DNA of 64,000 bases, from contig OZ271846.1 of the NCBI GenBank assembly GCA_965601485.1, positions 496,001-560,000 on the forward strand, given 5' to 3'. The notes beneath the pieces were generated by a model. That model searched no databases. It was given only the letters and a program-made list of their open reading frames with translations, and was not told the origin of the DNA. The position numbers and the translations under genes were made by a program. The DNA is from Methylotenera_A aquatica (lineage in GTDB: Bacteria > Pseudomonadota > Gammaproteobacteria > Burkholderiales > Methylophilaceae). Below, piece by piece: positions 51,011 to 60,606 of this stretch. How positions within the stretch are numbered: the first letter of the stretch is position 1; each line of letters begins with the position of its first letter.

Positions 51011-51721
51011 TTAGATGCGATGCAATTGCGGCGATAACGTTTTCAACGCATTTTCGGCTTGTTTGTAATCGGAAAATAAGCTTTCAACCACCGCCCAAAA
51101 TTTGGCAGAATGATTCATTTGTTTTAAATGCGCTAATTCGTGGCAAATCACATAATTAATAATAGATGGCGATGCTTGTAATAGGCGCCAATTCAGCCGA
51201 ACTTCACCACGGCTATTGCAACTACCCCAGCGTGATTTTGCGTTAGAAAGCGTTAATGGCGGAGTTGGCACACCTAATTTAGTCGCTAAAATGGTTAACC
51301 GGCGGGCAAAATCTGCCATTGCTTGCTTTTGATACCATTGCACCACTTTACGGTGAATCAGCGCGTGATTATCTGGCGTTGGGGTTGCCATTATTAATGT
51401 ATTTGCATCCAAAAATAAGGCTTTATTACTGCGATTTTTCACAATACTCAGCTGAATATCTTGGCCTAAATACAGCAAATGTTCGCCATCTACCCATTCA
51501 ATCGCATTTACCTGATTGGCTGCGTGTGCTTTAAGCTTGTCTAGTATCCAGCCTGATTTTTCTTGCAAAATTTGATTAAGCTGAAAAGCAAAAATACGCT
51601 TGGGTGCATGCACCACTAAGCCTTCAGCAGTAATTTTCAGCCCAACAGTACGGCGTGGCCGATGTTCTAGTAGATAAGAAATCGTTTCGCCATTAGCAAG
51701 GGTCAGCACTTGATTCGCCAT
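51011..51721 (-). CDS. YgjP-like (M48-type) metallopeptidase
   Basis: A 236-residue protein of the YgjP/DUF45 family. The zinc motif C-H-E-L-A-H-L follows K-S-R-W-G-S-C and W-R-L-L-Q-A-S-P, and the downstream N-H-S-A-K-F-W completes the family signature. It has no signal peptide, so cytoplasmic. ATG shares one base with the plsC stop. Substrates unknown. Confidence 0.9.
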   Translation of the reverse strand: MANQVLTLANGETISYLLEHRPRRTVGLKITAEGLVVHAPKRIFAFQLNQILQEKSGWILDKLKAHAANQVNAIEWVDGEHLLYLGQDIQLSIVKNRSNKALFLDANTLIMATPTPDNHALIHRKVVQWYQKQAMADFARRLTILATKLGVPTPPLTLSNAKSRWGSCNSRGEVRLNWRLLQASPSIINYVICHELAHLKQMNHSAKFWAVVESLFSDYKQAENALKTLSPQLHRI

Positions 51722-52437
51722 TACTTGTCTAGTACCAGCATTTCTGCTTCAATCCAAGCCTCAGTCAAATGGTTTGCTGCATCCGCTTTTAAACCTGCCG
51801 CTTGAATTGGCAGCCCAATGTGCAACTGAATCACACCAGCTTTTTTAATAAAGCTATTTTTGGCCCAAAACTTGCCTGCATTGTGCGCTACAGGTACGAT
51901 TTGCGTATTGGTATGCGTGGCAAGCCATGCCCCGCCAATATGATATTTGCCGCGCTCACCTGGTGATTTGCGCGTACCTTCTGGGAAAATAACCACCCAT
52001 AAGCCCTTGTTTAATCTATCTTTTCCTTTTTTAACCAATTTCTTCAAGGAATCACGACCTGCGCTGCGGTCAATAGCAATAGGCGAGCTCATCGCTAAAC
52101 CCCAGCCAAAAATAGGTATCCACAATAATTCACGCTTCATCACATACGATTGTTCGGGAAAAATAGCCTGAAAAGCTAATGTTTCCCAAGCCGATTGGTG
52201 CTTAGATAAGATAATGCTGGGGGTGCATGGCAGATTCTCTAATCCGCTGATTTTATGGGTGATATTACAAGTGACACGCAACCACCAAATCATACTACGT
52301 GCCCAGCCGGAGATTAAAAAATTGCGTGTAATAGGGTTAAGCGGCAGTGCTAGAAAAGCGATTAAAGTAAAAATAGGTGCGGCAATCACTTGGCCCATAA
52401 AGAATAGTGCAGATCGTAAAAATAATAAAATTTGCAT
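51721..52437 (-). CDS. plsC: 1-acyl-sn-glycerol-3-phosphate acyltransferase
   Basis: Makes phosphatidic acid at the inner membrane. It has 238 residues with two N-terminal hydrophobic segments, the catalytic S-K-H-Q-S-A-W-E-T (the usual H-x4-D acid is Glu, as in other betaproteobacterial homologues) and the acceptor motif F-P-E-G-T-R-K-S. Part of the lnt-glyQ-glyS-gmhB-plsC-ygjP gene order. gmhB ends 21 bases upstream. Confidence 0.94.
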   Translation of the reverse strand: MQILLFLRSALFFMGQVIAAPIFTLIAFLALPLNPITRNFLISGWARSMIWWLRVTCNITHKISGLENLPCTPSIILSKHQSAWETLAFQAIFPEQSYVMKRELLWIPIFGWGLAMSSPIAIDRSAGRDSLKKLVKKGKDRLNKGLWVVIFPEGTRKSPGERGKYHIGGAWLATHTNTQIVPVAHNAGKFWAKNSFIKKAGVIQLHIGLPIQAAGLKADAANHLTEAWIEAEMLVLDK

Positions 52438-52457
52438 CTAGCTTTTGGCGTTATTAC

Positions 52458-53015
52458 TTAGTATTCTTCAGTAATAATATGTTGTACAGCTTCATTTAAA
52501 TCAGCAAAAATTAAGGTGCCTTTTGGTAAAGGTTTATCAGAGCCATTAGTTTGAGCCAGCGTTTCTTCCCCTTTGCCAGTGCGCACTAATATTGGCTTGC
52601 AGCTCGCATCGGCAAAGGCTTGCAAATCGCGGTAGGCATCACCAATACCATACACTTTGTTTAGCTCAATTGAAAATCGGCGGCCAATATCTTCTATCAT
52701 GCCAGTTTTAGGTTTGCGGCAATTGCAATTGTCGTCTGCCGCGTGTGGGCAGTAGAACAAGGCATCTACACGCCCGCCAACCAGTGCTAGTGCTCTATGC
52801 ATTTTGTCGTGAATCGCATTAAGCATCACCATATCAAACAAACCACGCGCAATACCCGATTGGTTGGTCGCTAGCGCCACGCGAAACCCCGATTGATTAA
52901 GCATGGCAATCGCCTCAAGGCTGCCAGTAATTGGCACCCATTCATTTGGATTCTTAATAAAATTAGCAGAATCAATATTAATCACGCCGTCTCTATCTAA
53001 GATAACCAGTTTCAT
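52458..53015 (-). CDS. gmhB: D-glycero-D-manno-heptose 1,7-bisphosphate phosphatase
   Basis: Removes the C7 phosphate in ADP-heptose synthesis for the LPS core. HAD-family motifs D-R-D-G-V-I-N, T-N-Q-S-G and G-D-A-Y-R-D are present with the zinc loop C-P-H-A-x5-C-N-C. It has 185 residues, typical. Same strand as glyS, 35 bases downstream. Confidence 0.94.
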   Translation of the reverse strand: MKLVILDRDGVINIDSANFIKNPNEWVPITGSLEAIAMLNQSGFRVALATNQSGIARGLFDMVMLNAIHDKMHRALALVGGRVDALFYCPHAADDNCNCRKPKTGMIEDIGRRFSIELNKVYGIGDAYRDLQAFADASCKPILVRTGKGEETLAQTNGSDKPLPKGTLIFADLNEAVQHIITEEY

Positions 53016-53050
53016 GTTTGCATGCCTATTAGTTTAATTAGCAAACCAAT

Positions 53051-55165
53051 TTAATTAGCTAACTTAGATAAATCTGCAACGCGGTTCATCGCTTGGTGCA
53101 ATTTAGCCATTAAGCCTAAACGATTCGCCTTAAGCGCTGGGTCATCCGCATTAACCATCACGTTATCAAAGAAAGCATCGACTGGGGATTTCAATGCCGC
53201 TAGAGCCTTCAGTGAGCCGGTGTAATCGCCACTTTCAAATAGTTTATCCGCATCAGGTTTTACTTTAGACAATAATTCGTTCAAGGCGATTTCGGCGGGT
53301 TCTTTAAGTAAATTGGAATTTACGTCTACTTTTATTTCTCCCTCTACTTTTTTCAATATGTTTCCAACGCGTTTGTTTGCAGCAGCAAGTGCTGGGGCTT
53401 CTGGCAGTGTGGCAAAGCTACGTACAGCCTCTAAAAGTTTCGGAACCTCACTTAATAATTTTGGCGCAAGCGATAAAACAGCATCTACTTCTTGTGTATT
53501 TGCCCCATGATCACGTAAGTTGACACTTAAGCGATCAAAGCAAAAATCTTTGACAGCTACACGCGAATTTGAGTCGGTGGTGAATTGTGAAAATGCAATT
53601 TCTATTATCGCGTCAAGTGACAAAGTTAGTTGGCAATCAATCAGCATTCTAATGATACCAAGTGCTTGCCGGCGCAACGCAAACGGATCTTTATCACCAG
53701 TCGGCTTTTCCCCAATGCTAAATAAGCCAACCAATATTTCTAGTTTATCTGCTAGCGCAACACAAACTCCCACTTGGTTACGCGGCAACTCATCACCTGC
53801 AAAACGTGGTTTATAGTGGTCTTCAATTGCAAAAGAAACATCATTATCCAAGCCTTCATGCTGGGCATAGTATCGTCCCATAATACCTTGTAACTCTGGG
53901 AATTCGCCTACCATATCGGTTACTAAATCGGCTTTCGCTAACATCGCCGCTTGGTCGGCAAGAGCCGCTAATTTGTCGCCACCCAATTGACGGGCAATTT
54001 CTTTGGCAATGGCTCTTACACGTTGAGTACGCTCACCTTGGCTACCTAGTTTGTTGTGATAGACCACCTTGTCCAATCCAGCAATACGACTTTCTAATGT
54101 TTTTTTGCGGTCTTGGTCGAAGAAGAATTTCGCATCAGCTAAGCGTGGGCGAACTACACGCTCATTGCCGCCAATCACAGCGCTTGGGTCTTTAGGAGAT
54201 ATATTGGAAACAATTAAAAACTTGTTGGTTAACTTGCTGTTTTCATCTAGTAATGGAAAGTATTTTTGATTCGCCTTCATGGTCAAAATTAAGCACTCTT
54301 GCGGCACTTCTAGGTATGTTTCTTCAAATTGCCCAAGCAGCACATTAGGGCGCTCTACCAAAGCGGTTACTTCGTCCAATAAGGCATCATCATTAATCGG
54401 TTTGATGTTCTGCTTAGCCGCAGCGGCAATTAGTTGGCTTACGATTTCCGCTTTTCTTGCCGCAAAACTGGCAATAACGGCGCCTTCATCTAACAATTGT
54501 TGTTCATAGCTATCAGCATGTTTAATGGCAATCACAGATTGTTTTGCCTCAAAGCGGTGACCGTGCGTGAAATTGCTAGCATTTAAGCCCAGCGCGTTTA
54601 CCGCAATTGTACTACTGCCGTGCATAGCGACTAAACCATGCGCAGGGCGCACAAAATTAACGCTTTCCCAACCTGGATTTTGAGTATTCTCATGTAATTG
54701 GTAGGTCATGACTTTTGGAATCGGCAACTTTGCGATTGCTTCATTCAATGCTTTTTGCAAACCATCTGGCAGCGTCACGCCCGCCTGTAATACATCTAAA
54801 AACAGCGTGTTATTGTCATTTTTAAGGTTTGCAACTGCAGATGCGTCTGCACCTAAGCTTTGCAATTTTTTAAGCAGGGCGGGAGTCGCGTCACTATTTA
54901 CATCTAAGCCAACATTAGCTGGCATTAGTTTTTGCGATATCTGCTTGTCTGCAGCTTTATCGGCTACATATTTGATATGCGTGGCTAAACGGCGAGGTGT
55001 CGCAAAAGCAGTGAAAGAGGCATTTTCTAAAGTCAAACCCTGTGTTTTCAGCGATTCAAATAATACGCTTGAAAATGCTTCGCCCAATTTATTTAAGGCT
55101 TTTGGCGGTAGTTCTTCAATAAATAATTCGACCAATAGGTTTTTGTTATGCGGATTCTTTTCCAT
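53051..55165 (-). CDS. glyS: Glycyl-tRNA synthetase beta subunit
   Basis: The tRNA-recognising subunit of the bacterial alpha2-beta2 GlyRS. It has 704 residues, full length, starting L-L-V-E-L-F-I-E-E-L-P-P-K-A-L, with an HD-like middle (A-D-L-V-T-D-M-V-G-E-F-P-E-L-Q-G-I-M-G) and D-P-F-A-L-R-R-Q-A. The anticodon-binding domain ends the protein. Two bases after the glyQ stop. Confidence 0.96.
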   Translation of the reverse strand: MEKNPHNKNLLVELFIEELPPKALNKLGEAFSSVLFESLKTQGLTLENASFTAFATPRRLATHIKYVADKAADKQISQKLMPANVGLDVNSDATPALLKKLQSLGADASAVANLKNDNNTLFLDVLQAGVTLPDGLQKALNEAIAKLPIPKVMTYQLHENTQNPGWESVNFVRPAHGLVAMHGSSTIAVNALGLNASNFTHGHRFEAKQSVIAIKHADSYEQQLLDEGAVIASFAARKAEIVSQLIAAAAKQNIKPINDDALLDEVTALVERPNVLLGQFEETYLEVPQECLILTMKANQKYFPLLDENSKLTNKFLIVSNISPKDPSAVIGGNERVVRPRLADAKFFFDQDRKKTLESRIAGLDKVVYHNKLGSQGERTQRVRAIAKEIARQLGGDKLAALADQAAMLAKADLVTDMVGEFPELQGIMGRYYAQHEGLDNDVSFAIEDHYKPRFAGDELPRNQVGVCVALADKLEILVGLFSIGEKPTGDKDPFALRRQALGIIRMLIDCQLTLSLDAIIEIAFSQFTTDSNSRVAVKDFCFDRLSVNLRDHGANTQEVDAVLSLAPKLLSEVPKLLEAVRSFATLPEAPALAAANKRVGNILKKVEGEIKVDVNSNLLKEPAEIALNELLSKVKPDADKLFESGDYTGSLKALAALKSPVDAFFDNVMVNADDPALKANRLGLMAKLHQAMNRVADLSKLAN

Positions 55166-55167
55166 GC

Positions 55168-56103
55168 TTATGCTGCTGCTTTCTTTGCTGACTCAAACTT
55201 GACTAAACCAGCTAATACTTCATCTGCCCAATTTTTAGGCGCCATAGGGAAGCCAAGTCTGGCGCGGCTATCAAGATAGCCAGCGGCAACTGCACGCGCG
55301 ATGTTGCGAATTTTACCTATATAAGCAGCACGCTCGGTTACGCTAATTGCGCCGCGCGCATCTAGCAAGTTAAAGGTATGCGCGGCTTTTAATACTTGCT
55401 CATAAGCTGGTAGGGCAAGTTTTTGCTCAACTAGGTTTTGTGCTTGTTTTTCATGCGAAATAAAGGCGTTGAATAGAAAATCCACATCAGAATGTTCAAA
55501 GTTGTAGGTTGATTGCTCTACCTCGTTTTGGTGGAACACATCACCATACTTTACATTTTCAGAGTATTGCAAATCGTAGACGCTATCTACGCCTTGCAGA
55601 TACATGGCTAGGCGCTCTAAACCATAAGTAATTTCACCCGTAATTGGTTTGCAGTTAATTCCACCTACTTGCTGGAAGTAAGTAAATTGTGTGACTTCCA
55701 TGCCATTGAGCCAAACCTCCCAGCCCAAGCCCCATGCGCCCAAAGTCGGGTTTTCCCAGTCATCTTCTACAAAGCGAATGTCATTTTGTTTTAAATCAAA
55801 ACCCAAGGCCTCAAGCGAGCCCAAATACAGCTCTAAAATATTAGATGGCGCGGGTTTAAGTACGACTTGGTATTGGTAGTAATGCTGCAAGCGATTAGGG
55901 TTTTCGCCATAACGGCCATCTTTTGGGCGGCGGCTTGGCTGCACATAAGCCGCTTTCCATGGCTCTGGACCTAAGGCGCGCAAAAAAGTGGCTGTGTGCG
56001 AAGTGCCTGCGCCTACTTCCATATCGTATGGTTGCATCAACGCGCAGCCTTGTTTATCCCAGTATTGCTGTAAATTTAAAATGATTTGCTGAAAAGTCAA
56101 CAT
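55168..56103 (-). CDS. glyQ: Glycyl-tRNA synthetase alpha subunit
   Basis: The catalytic class II subunit. It has 311 residues with W-D-K-Q-G-C-A-L-M-Q-P-Y-D, G-A-G-T-S-H-T-A-T-F-L-R and R-P-K-D-G-R-Y-G-E-N-P-N-R. Immediately upstream of glyS on the same strand. Confidence 0.97.
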   Translation of the reverse strand: MLTFQQIILNLQQYWDKQGCALMQPYDMEVGAGTSHTATFLRALGPEPWKAAYVQPSRRPKDGRYGENPNRLQHYYQYQVVLKPAPSNILELYLGSLEALGFDLKQNDIRFVEDDWENPTLGAWGLGWEVWLNGMEVTQFTYFQQVGGINCKPITGEITYGLERLAMYLQGVDSVYDLQYSENVKYGDVFHQNEVEQSTYNFEHSDVDFLFNAFISHEKQAQNLVEQKLALPAYEQVLKAAHTFNLLDARGAISVTERAAYIGKIRNIARAVAAGYLDSRARLGFPMAPKNWADEVLAGLVKFESAKKAAA

Positions 56104-56184
56104 TTGATTGCTTAGGATTGTACTAAAGATATGATTTTACCTCAAAACAGCATGAAACTTTATGGCTAATTCATGTTGGTGCTA

Positions 56185-56481
56185 TCAAAATAACGCGGAT
56201 ATAGAAGGAAGTTTTTCTTGAAAAGCAAAACCTAAGTTGGGTTGAGTCAGGAAGATATTGTTTGCTGCATCAAGTAAACCTGTTTTACCAAACATCAACG
56301 GCGATTCATAGATATCGTTTTCTAACAAATGTGTGCGAAAAACGCCTTCTTAGGCGACCTGCATATCGGATGCAACTTTGGCGGCAGTTAATCCAAAGCG
56401 CGTGAGTAAACTTGTTTCACCTGCCTGTACGCCAATAATTAAAACAATTTCTAACTCGCGCGCCGATTTGATTATTCTGAG
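56185..56481 (-). pseudogene. Decayed gene of unknown family
   Basis: Within the 474-base gap between lnt and glyQ, the minus strand reads R-E-L-E-I-V-L-I-I-G-V-Q-A-G-E-T, then L-T-A-A-K-V-A-S-D-M-Q-V-A, then a TAA at 56350-56352, then continues in the same frame E-G-V-F-R-T-H-L-L-E-N-D-I-Y-E-S to F-A-F-Q-E-K-L-P and a final stop at 56185. The protein-like quality on both sides of the stop shows a gene broken by a nonsense mutation and truncated. The family is not recognised. Another frame at 56482-56577 also reads protein-like (K-V-Y-A-K-L-L-L-L-S), so more of the gene may be present, frameshifted. Confidence 0.55.
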
Positions 56482-56577
56482 CTAACCGTTTGTGCAATCA
56501 CCCTCAAAGCAAATAAGCCTTTACTCAACAAAAGCAATTTGGCATAGACTTTTGATGAGATTAAAGTTTCAGACTTA

Positions 56578-58077
56578 TTAATACCATTCATTTCGCTTGA
56601 GTTTTCGCCAGATGACAAAAGCCAAAACACCAAAACAAAATACAATGAACGGCCAGTTGCCCCAGCGCACATAAGGCGTGCTGCCTGTATAGCCTTGTGC
56701 CTGTACATTCAGCGTGTTTTTCACATCGTGCGGTGCATGGGCAATCACATAGCCATGCGGATCAATCGCCACGGTCGCGCCCGTATTGGTCGCGCGCAGC
56801 ACCATGCGGCCAGTTTCTAGTGCGCGTGCTTGGCTAAATTGCATATGCTGGTTTGCCGCGTTAGATTCGCCATACCAGGCATCGTTGCTGATATTCACTA
56901 ACAAGGTTGCTGCAGGCAATTGACGAATAATCTCTTCACCAAAAACGTCCTCATAACAGACATTCACCGCTACATTTTGGTTACCCAATTGCATCGGCGT
57001 TTGATTGGCACCACCGCGTGATAAATCGCTTAACGGCATATTCAGCCAATCGCGGTAAATCCAGCCAAATACTTGTTTTAGTGGAATAAACTCACCAAAC
57101 GGCACCAAATGATTTTTAGCATAGATTTGGGTAGGTGCGCTGCCGTAACTAAACGCAGTGTTGAAATATTGGTTAGTTTGTTGATTTAATTTAACCATAC
57201 CCACAATGATATTGCCATTATTTTGCTTGGCATGATTAGTTAGGGCATCGGTAATGCTGGCATCAATTTGGCTGGAAACCACTGGAAAAGCGGTTTCTGG
57301 CAGCACAATTAATTGTGCATTGCTAGCCCTTGCCATATTGATATAGTTATCAATCGTATTTTGCGCCGTTTCTGGCAACCATTTGGTGCTTTGTGCAGTA
57401 TTGCCTTGAATGAGAGATGCGCTAATTGGCCCATTAATCGGCGTAGTCCATTCAAGCCCTTTTAGTATGCCGCCACCAACTAATAGCAGTGCCAAAGCGG
57501 CAATCGCGTTTCGCCTCCAACTTGCTGATAAATTAGATTGCCCCAACCAATAGGCAATAATCGCCATAGCAAAAGCGGTTATTGTCGATACGCCATACAC
57601 GCCAACAATTGGCATATAGCCGGCCAACGGGCTATGTGGCACTTGGCTGTAGCCTAGTGTTAACCAAGGAAAGCCTGTAAAAATCCAGCTACGTACCCAA
57701 TCCGATAATCCCCATAACACGGGCGCACTGATGATGATAAAACCGAATCGTTTGCTGAAATAGCCCACCAAACCTACAAATAGCGCCATAAACGCACATA
57801 GGCAAAACGTAGAAAATCCTGCAAACCACCACGGCATGCCGCCAAAATCATGCAGGCTAATGTATATCCAGTAAATGCCTACTACATATAAACCTAAACC
57901 AAATTGAAAGCCCAAATTAAAAGCGGCTTTGGGTGAATCAGCTTTTATCCATAAGTAAATAATGCCAATTATCGCCAACATAGGTGCGGGGAAAATGTAA
58001 AAGGGCGCGAATCCCAGAACCGCTAATGCGCCAAGTAGATAGGGGATAGCAAAACGAAATCGAGTGAATGGCTGCAT
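56578..58077 (-). CDS. lnt: Apolipoprotein N-acyltransferase
   Basis: Adds the third acyl chain to lipoproteins at the periplasmic face of the inner membrane. It has 499 residues: six to seven N-terminal helices, then a nitrilase-like domain with the E-K-C triad in L-P-E-T-A-F-P, K-N-H-L-V-P-F-G-E-F and N-V-C-Y-E-D-V-F-G, and a last helix. In many relatives it directly follows corC; here mscL and a small gene have come between. Confidence 0.95.
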   Translation of the reverse strand: MQPFTRFRFAIPYLLGALAVLGFAPFYIFPAPMLAIIGIIYLWIKADSPKAAFNLGFQFGLGLYVVGIYWIYISLHDFGGMPWWFAGFSTFCLCAFMALFVGLVGYFSKRFGFIIISAPVLWGLSDWVRSWIFTGFPWLTLGYSQVPHSPLAGYMPIVGVYGVSTITAFAMAIIAYWLGQSNLSASWRRNAIAALALLLVGGGILKGLEWTTPINGPISASLIQGNTAQSTKWLPETAQNTIDNYINMARASNAQLIVLPETAFPVVSSQIDASITDALTNHAKQNNGNIIVGMVKLNQQTNQYFNTAFSYGSAPTQIYAKNHLVPFGEFIPLKQVFGWIYRDWLNMPLSDLSRGGANQTPMQLGNQNVAVNVCYEDVFGEEIIRQLPAATLLVNISNDAWYGESNAANQHMQFSQARALETGRMVLRATNTGATVAIDPHGYVIAHAPHDVKNTLNVQAQGYTGSTPYVRWGNWPFIVFCFGVLAFVIWRKLKRNEWY

Positions 58078-58241
58078 TATTGAAATGAATAAAAATGGGA
58101 ATAGCGCATTGTAATCAATTTATAAATATTTATAGCATTCTGTGGCAAACTGTGAAGAGCGTTGACTACAACTCTGGCTTAGCCCTATATTGCGGTTGTA
58201 CTACACGGCTTGTTTTATAAAAATTATAAGGGGAAATCGCT

Positions 58242-58658
58242 ATGAGTATGGCATCTGAATTTAAGGATTTTATCAGTAAAGGTAACGTGATGGACCTAGC
58301 GGTAGGTGTCATCATTGGTGCGGCGTTCGGTAAAATTGTGGATTCGCTGGTGAATGACATTATTATGCCAATAGTAGGTAAAATATTTGGTGGCTTTGAT
58401 TTTAGTAATATGTATATTCCACTAAACGGCCAAGATATGGCTTTGGCGTTGGTTGAAGCAAAAAAAGTGGGTGCGGTTTTAGCTTACGGTAACTTTATTA
58501 CTATTGTAATTAACTTTATTATTTTAGCATTTGTGATTTTTCAAATGGTTAAAATGGTAAACCGTATGAAAAAAGCAGAACCACCACCGTCTCCAGTCGC
58601 CACTCCAGATGATATTGTATTATTGCGTGAAATTCGTGACGCACTAAAGAATAAGTAA
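58242..58658 (+). CDS. mscL: Large-conductance mechanosensitive channel
   Basis: Pressure-relief channel opening under hypo-osmotic shock. It has 138 residues with the N-terminal F-K-D-F-I-S-K-G-N-V-M-D-L-A-V-G-V-I-I-G pore helix, the V-I-N-F-I-I-L-A-F second helix and the cytoplasmic charged bundle. AAGGGG precedes ATG 58242. Confidence 0.97.
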   Translation: MSMASEFKDFISKGNVMDLAVGVIIGAAFGKIVDSLVNDIIMPIVGKIFGGFDFSNMYIPLNGQDMALALVEAKKVGAVLAYGNFITIVINFIILAFVIFQMVKMVNRMKKAEPPPSPVATPDDIVLLREIRDALKNK

Positions 58659-58684
58659 TTAATTGGCGTAATTATTAACAAAAA

Positions 58685-58704
58685 AAGGACGCAGTAGCGT
58701 CCTT
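58685..58704. terminator. Hairpin terminator between mscL and the BamE-like gene
   Basis: AAGGACGC (58685-58692) and GCGTCCTT (58697-58704) form a perfect 8-bp stem with an AGTA loop. On the minus strand a run of seven T follows, ideal for the gene at 58722; on the plus strand it can serve mscL. Confidence 0.85.
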
Positions 58705-58721
58705 CTGAAAGCAATGCTTTA

Positions 58722-59144
58722 TTACAATGCTGGTTCTAAAACAGGTGGCTCTAAATTTTTATCCGTTTCTTGCGGTTCAGATCCATCGTTATTCATATAA
58801 ACCACTTGCACTACTTTGCCTTCAATAAAATCCAGCTCAGTGGTTGGATAGTAGCTACCATCTGGTGCGGTATTAATATTGTGGTAATACCAAATTGAAG
58901 CCACTATTTTTCCGCTATCTTTTAGTTTTACGTCTTCTGCCTTAGCAGGTTCGCCGAGTTGCGCAATAATTTCTTCTTTTGTAAAATTATTGATCGCATT
59001 TGCAAATTCTTTTTCAGTCGTTGGAATTTCTTTTGTCATAGGCGAATCAGGCAATAAAGGCATTGTCTGCGCTTCATCGGCTGAGCTTAAGTTAGACGCT
59101 AACATTTGTAAAGTTAAAAGAGCGGTTATCACTAATTTATTCAT
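58722..59144 (-). CDS. Secreted protein with BamE/SmpA-like domain, unknown function
   Basis: A 140-residue exported protein (signal peptide cut near S-S-A, residue 22). The core F-T-K-E-E-I-I-A-Q-L-G-E-P, S-I-W-Y-Y and Y-P-T-T-E-L-D-F-I-E-G-K-V has the helix-helix-beta-sheet pattern of BamE-like small envelope proteins. There is no lipobox. Followed by a strong terminator and lying 99 bases after corC, it is likely its own transcript. Specific function unknown. Confidence 0.65.
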   Translation of the reverse strand: MNKLVITALLTLQMLASNLSSADEAQTMPLLPDSPMTKEIPTTEKEFANAINNFTKEEIIAQLGEPAKAEDVKLKDSGKIVASIWYYHNINTAPDGSYYPTTELDFIEGKVVQVVYMNNDGSEPQETDKNLEPPVLEPAL

Positions 59145-59243
59145 ATTACGTCTCCCTATTAATTAAATGATAAGAGATTAAATGCTGCGGATTAGTTCAA
59201 CCTATCACGTATAACTGTAATTGCAATCTAATATTGCCCGCAA

Positions 59244-60116
59244 TCAAACAGATTCGATAGGGAAAGGTTCTTCAGGTAATACTTCCACTAAAATAGAATG
59301 TAAGCGCCTACTATCAGCTCTAAGTACCTGCACACTTAAATTCTCAATCACAACAGAATCGCCGCGTTTGGGTAAGTGACCAAATTTATTCACCACCAGC
59401 CCACCAATGGTCGAAAATTCTTCATCACTAAATTGCGTCCCCACAATTTCGTTAAAGTCTGCAATTTCGGTGAGTGCCTTCACGCGATAATGTCCAAGCG
59501 CATCTTGAATGATATTGTCTTCGTCCTCGTCGTAATCGTACTCATCTTCAATATCGCCTACGATTTGCTCTAACACATCTTCAATGGTGACCATGCCAGC
59601 TACACCGCCGTATTCATCCACCACAATTGCAATGTGATTACGGTTGCTACGGAATTCTTTGAGTAAAATATTAAGGCGCTTGGATTCTGGAATAAAGACA
59701 GCAGGGCGCAACATATCACGCACTTCAAAATCTTCACCCGCATAATATCTTAGCAAATCTTTGGCTAGTAAAATGCCAATCACATCGTTTTTGTCATCTT
59801 CAATCACAGGAAAGCGCGAGTGTGCGGTTTCAATCACATGTGGAATAAAGGTTTCAGGCGGATCGGTGATGTCAATCACATCCATTTGTGAGCGCGGAAT
59901 CATAATATCGCGCACTTGCATTTCACTCACTTGTAGCACGCCTTCTATCATGGCGAGTGAGTCTGCATCCATTAAATGATTTTCATACGCGCCATGCAAC
60001 AGCTCAACAAGTTGCTCACGATCTTCTGGTTCGCGTAGCAAGAAATTGCTTATACGTTCTAATAAACTGGGTTTAGTGCTAGTTTTATTGATTAAATTTT
60101 CCGACTCACTGGCCAT
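59244..60116 (-). CDS. corC: CorC/HlyC-family CBS-domain protein
   Basis: A 290-residue protein with two CBS domains (about 70-195; M-I-P-R-S-Q-M-D-V-I near the first) and a C-terminal CorC_HlyC transporter-associated domain (F-S-D-E-E-F-S-T-I-G-G-L-V-V-N-K-F-G-H-L-P). No membrane helices, as in E. coli CorC, associated with magnesium/cobalt efflux. Nine bases after ybeY. Confidence 0.93.
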   Translation of the reverse strand: MASESENLINKTSTKPSLLERISNFLLREPEDREQLVELLHGAYENHLMDADSLAMIEGVLQVSEMQVRDIMIPRSQMDVIDITDPPETFIPHVIETAHSRFPVIEDDKNDVIGILLAKDLLRYYAGEDFEVRDMLRPAVFIPESKRLNILLKEFRSNRNHIAIVVDEYGGVAGMVTIEDVLEQIVGDIEDEYDYDEDEDNIIQDALGHYRVKALTEIADFNEIVGTQFSDEEFSTIGGLVVNKFGHLPKRGDSVVIENLSVQVLRADSRRLHSILVEVLPEEPFPIESV

Positions 60117-60125
60117 TAAGGCGTC

Positions 60126-60563
60126 CTACATAACAAGATAAGGATTAGCATAACCTAATTTGGCTAAAATAGAAATTTCTAAACTTTCCATTAGCTCGGC
60201 TTGTGCCTCAATTTCGTGGTCGTAACCATGCAAATGCAATATGCCATGTACGGTTAAATGCGCATAATGCGCCTCAAGCGATTTTTGTTGAAATTGCGCT
60301 TCCGATTCAACCACTGGCACGCAGATAATAATGTCGCCCATTAAATGTGGAGTTTCAGTCAGCGGAAATGTCAGCACATTGGTTGCGTAATCTTTGCCGC
60401 GATACATGCTGTTGAGCTCTCGTCCTTCTTTCTCATCAACTACGCGAATCGTGACTTCGGTATCTACATTAAGTGCCGCCTTTGCCCATTTGGCGAATTG
60501 CTGTTTGCTGGGTAAATTAGTATGCTCTGATACGAATTGAGTCGTTAAATGAAGATTAGGCAT
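60126..60563 (-). CDS. ybeY: Endoribonuclease YbeY
   Basis: Processes 16S rRNA 3' ends and takes part in ribosome quality control. It has 145 residues with the zinc motif H-G-I-L-H-L-H-G-Y-D-H and the N-V-L-T-F-P segment. In the usual phoH-ybeY-corC order, except that fbp, tpiA and fba have been inserted between phoH and ybeY here. Confidence 0.96.
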   Translation of the reverse strand: MPNLHLTTQFVSEHTNLPSKQQFAKWAKAALNVDTEVTIRVVDEKEGRELNSMYRGKDYATNVLTFPLTETPHLMGDIIICVPVVESEAQFQQKSLEAHYAHLTVHGILHLHGYDHEIEAQAELMESLEISILAKLGYANPYLVM

Positions 60564-60606
60564 GATTTGTCATGAGGATAAACTATTTAGATTATATAAT
60601 TAAACG

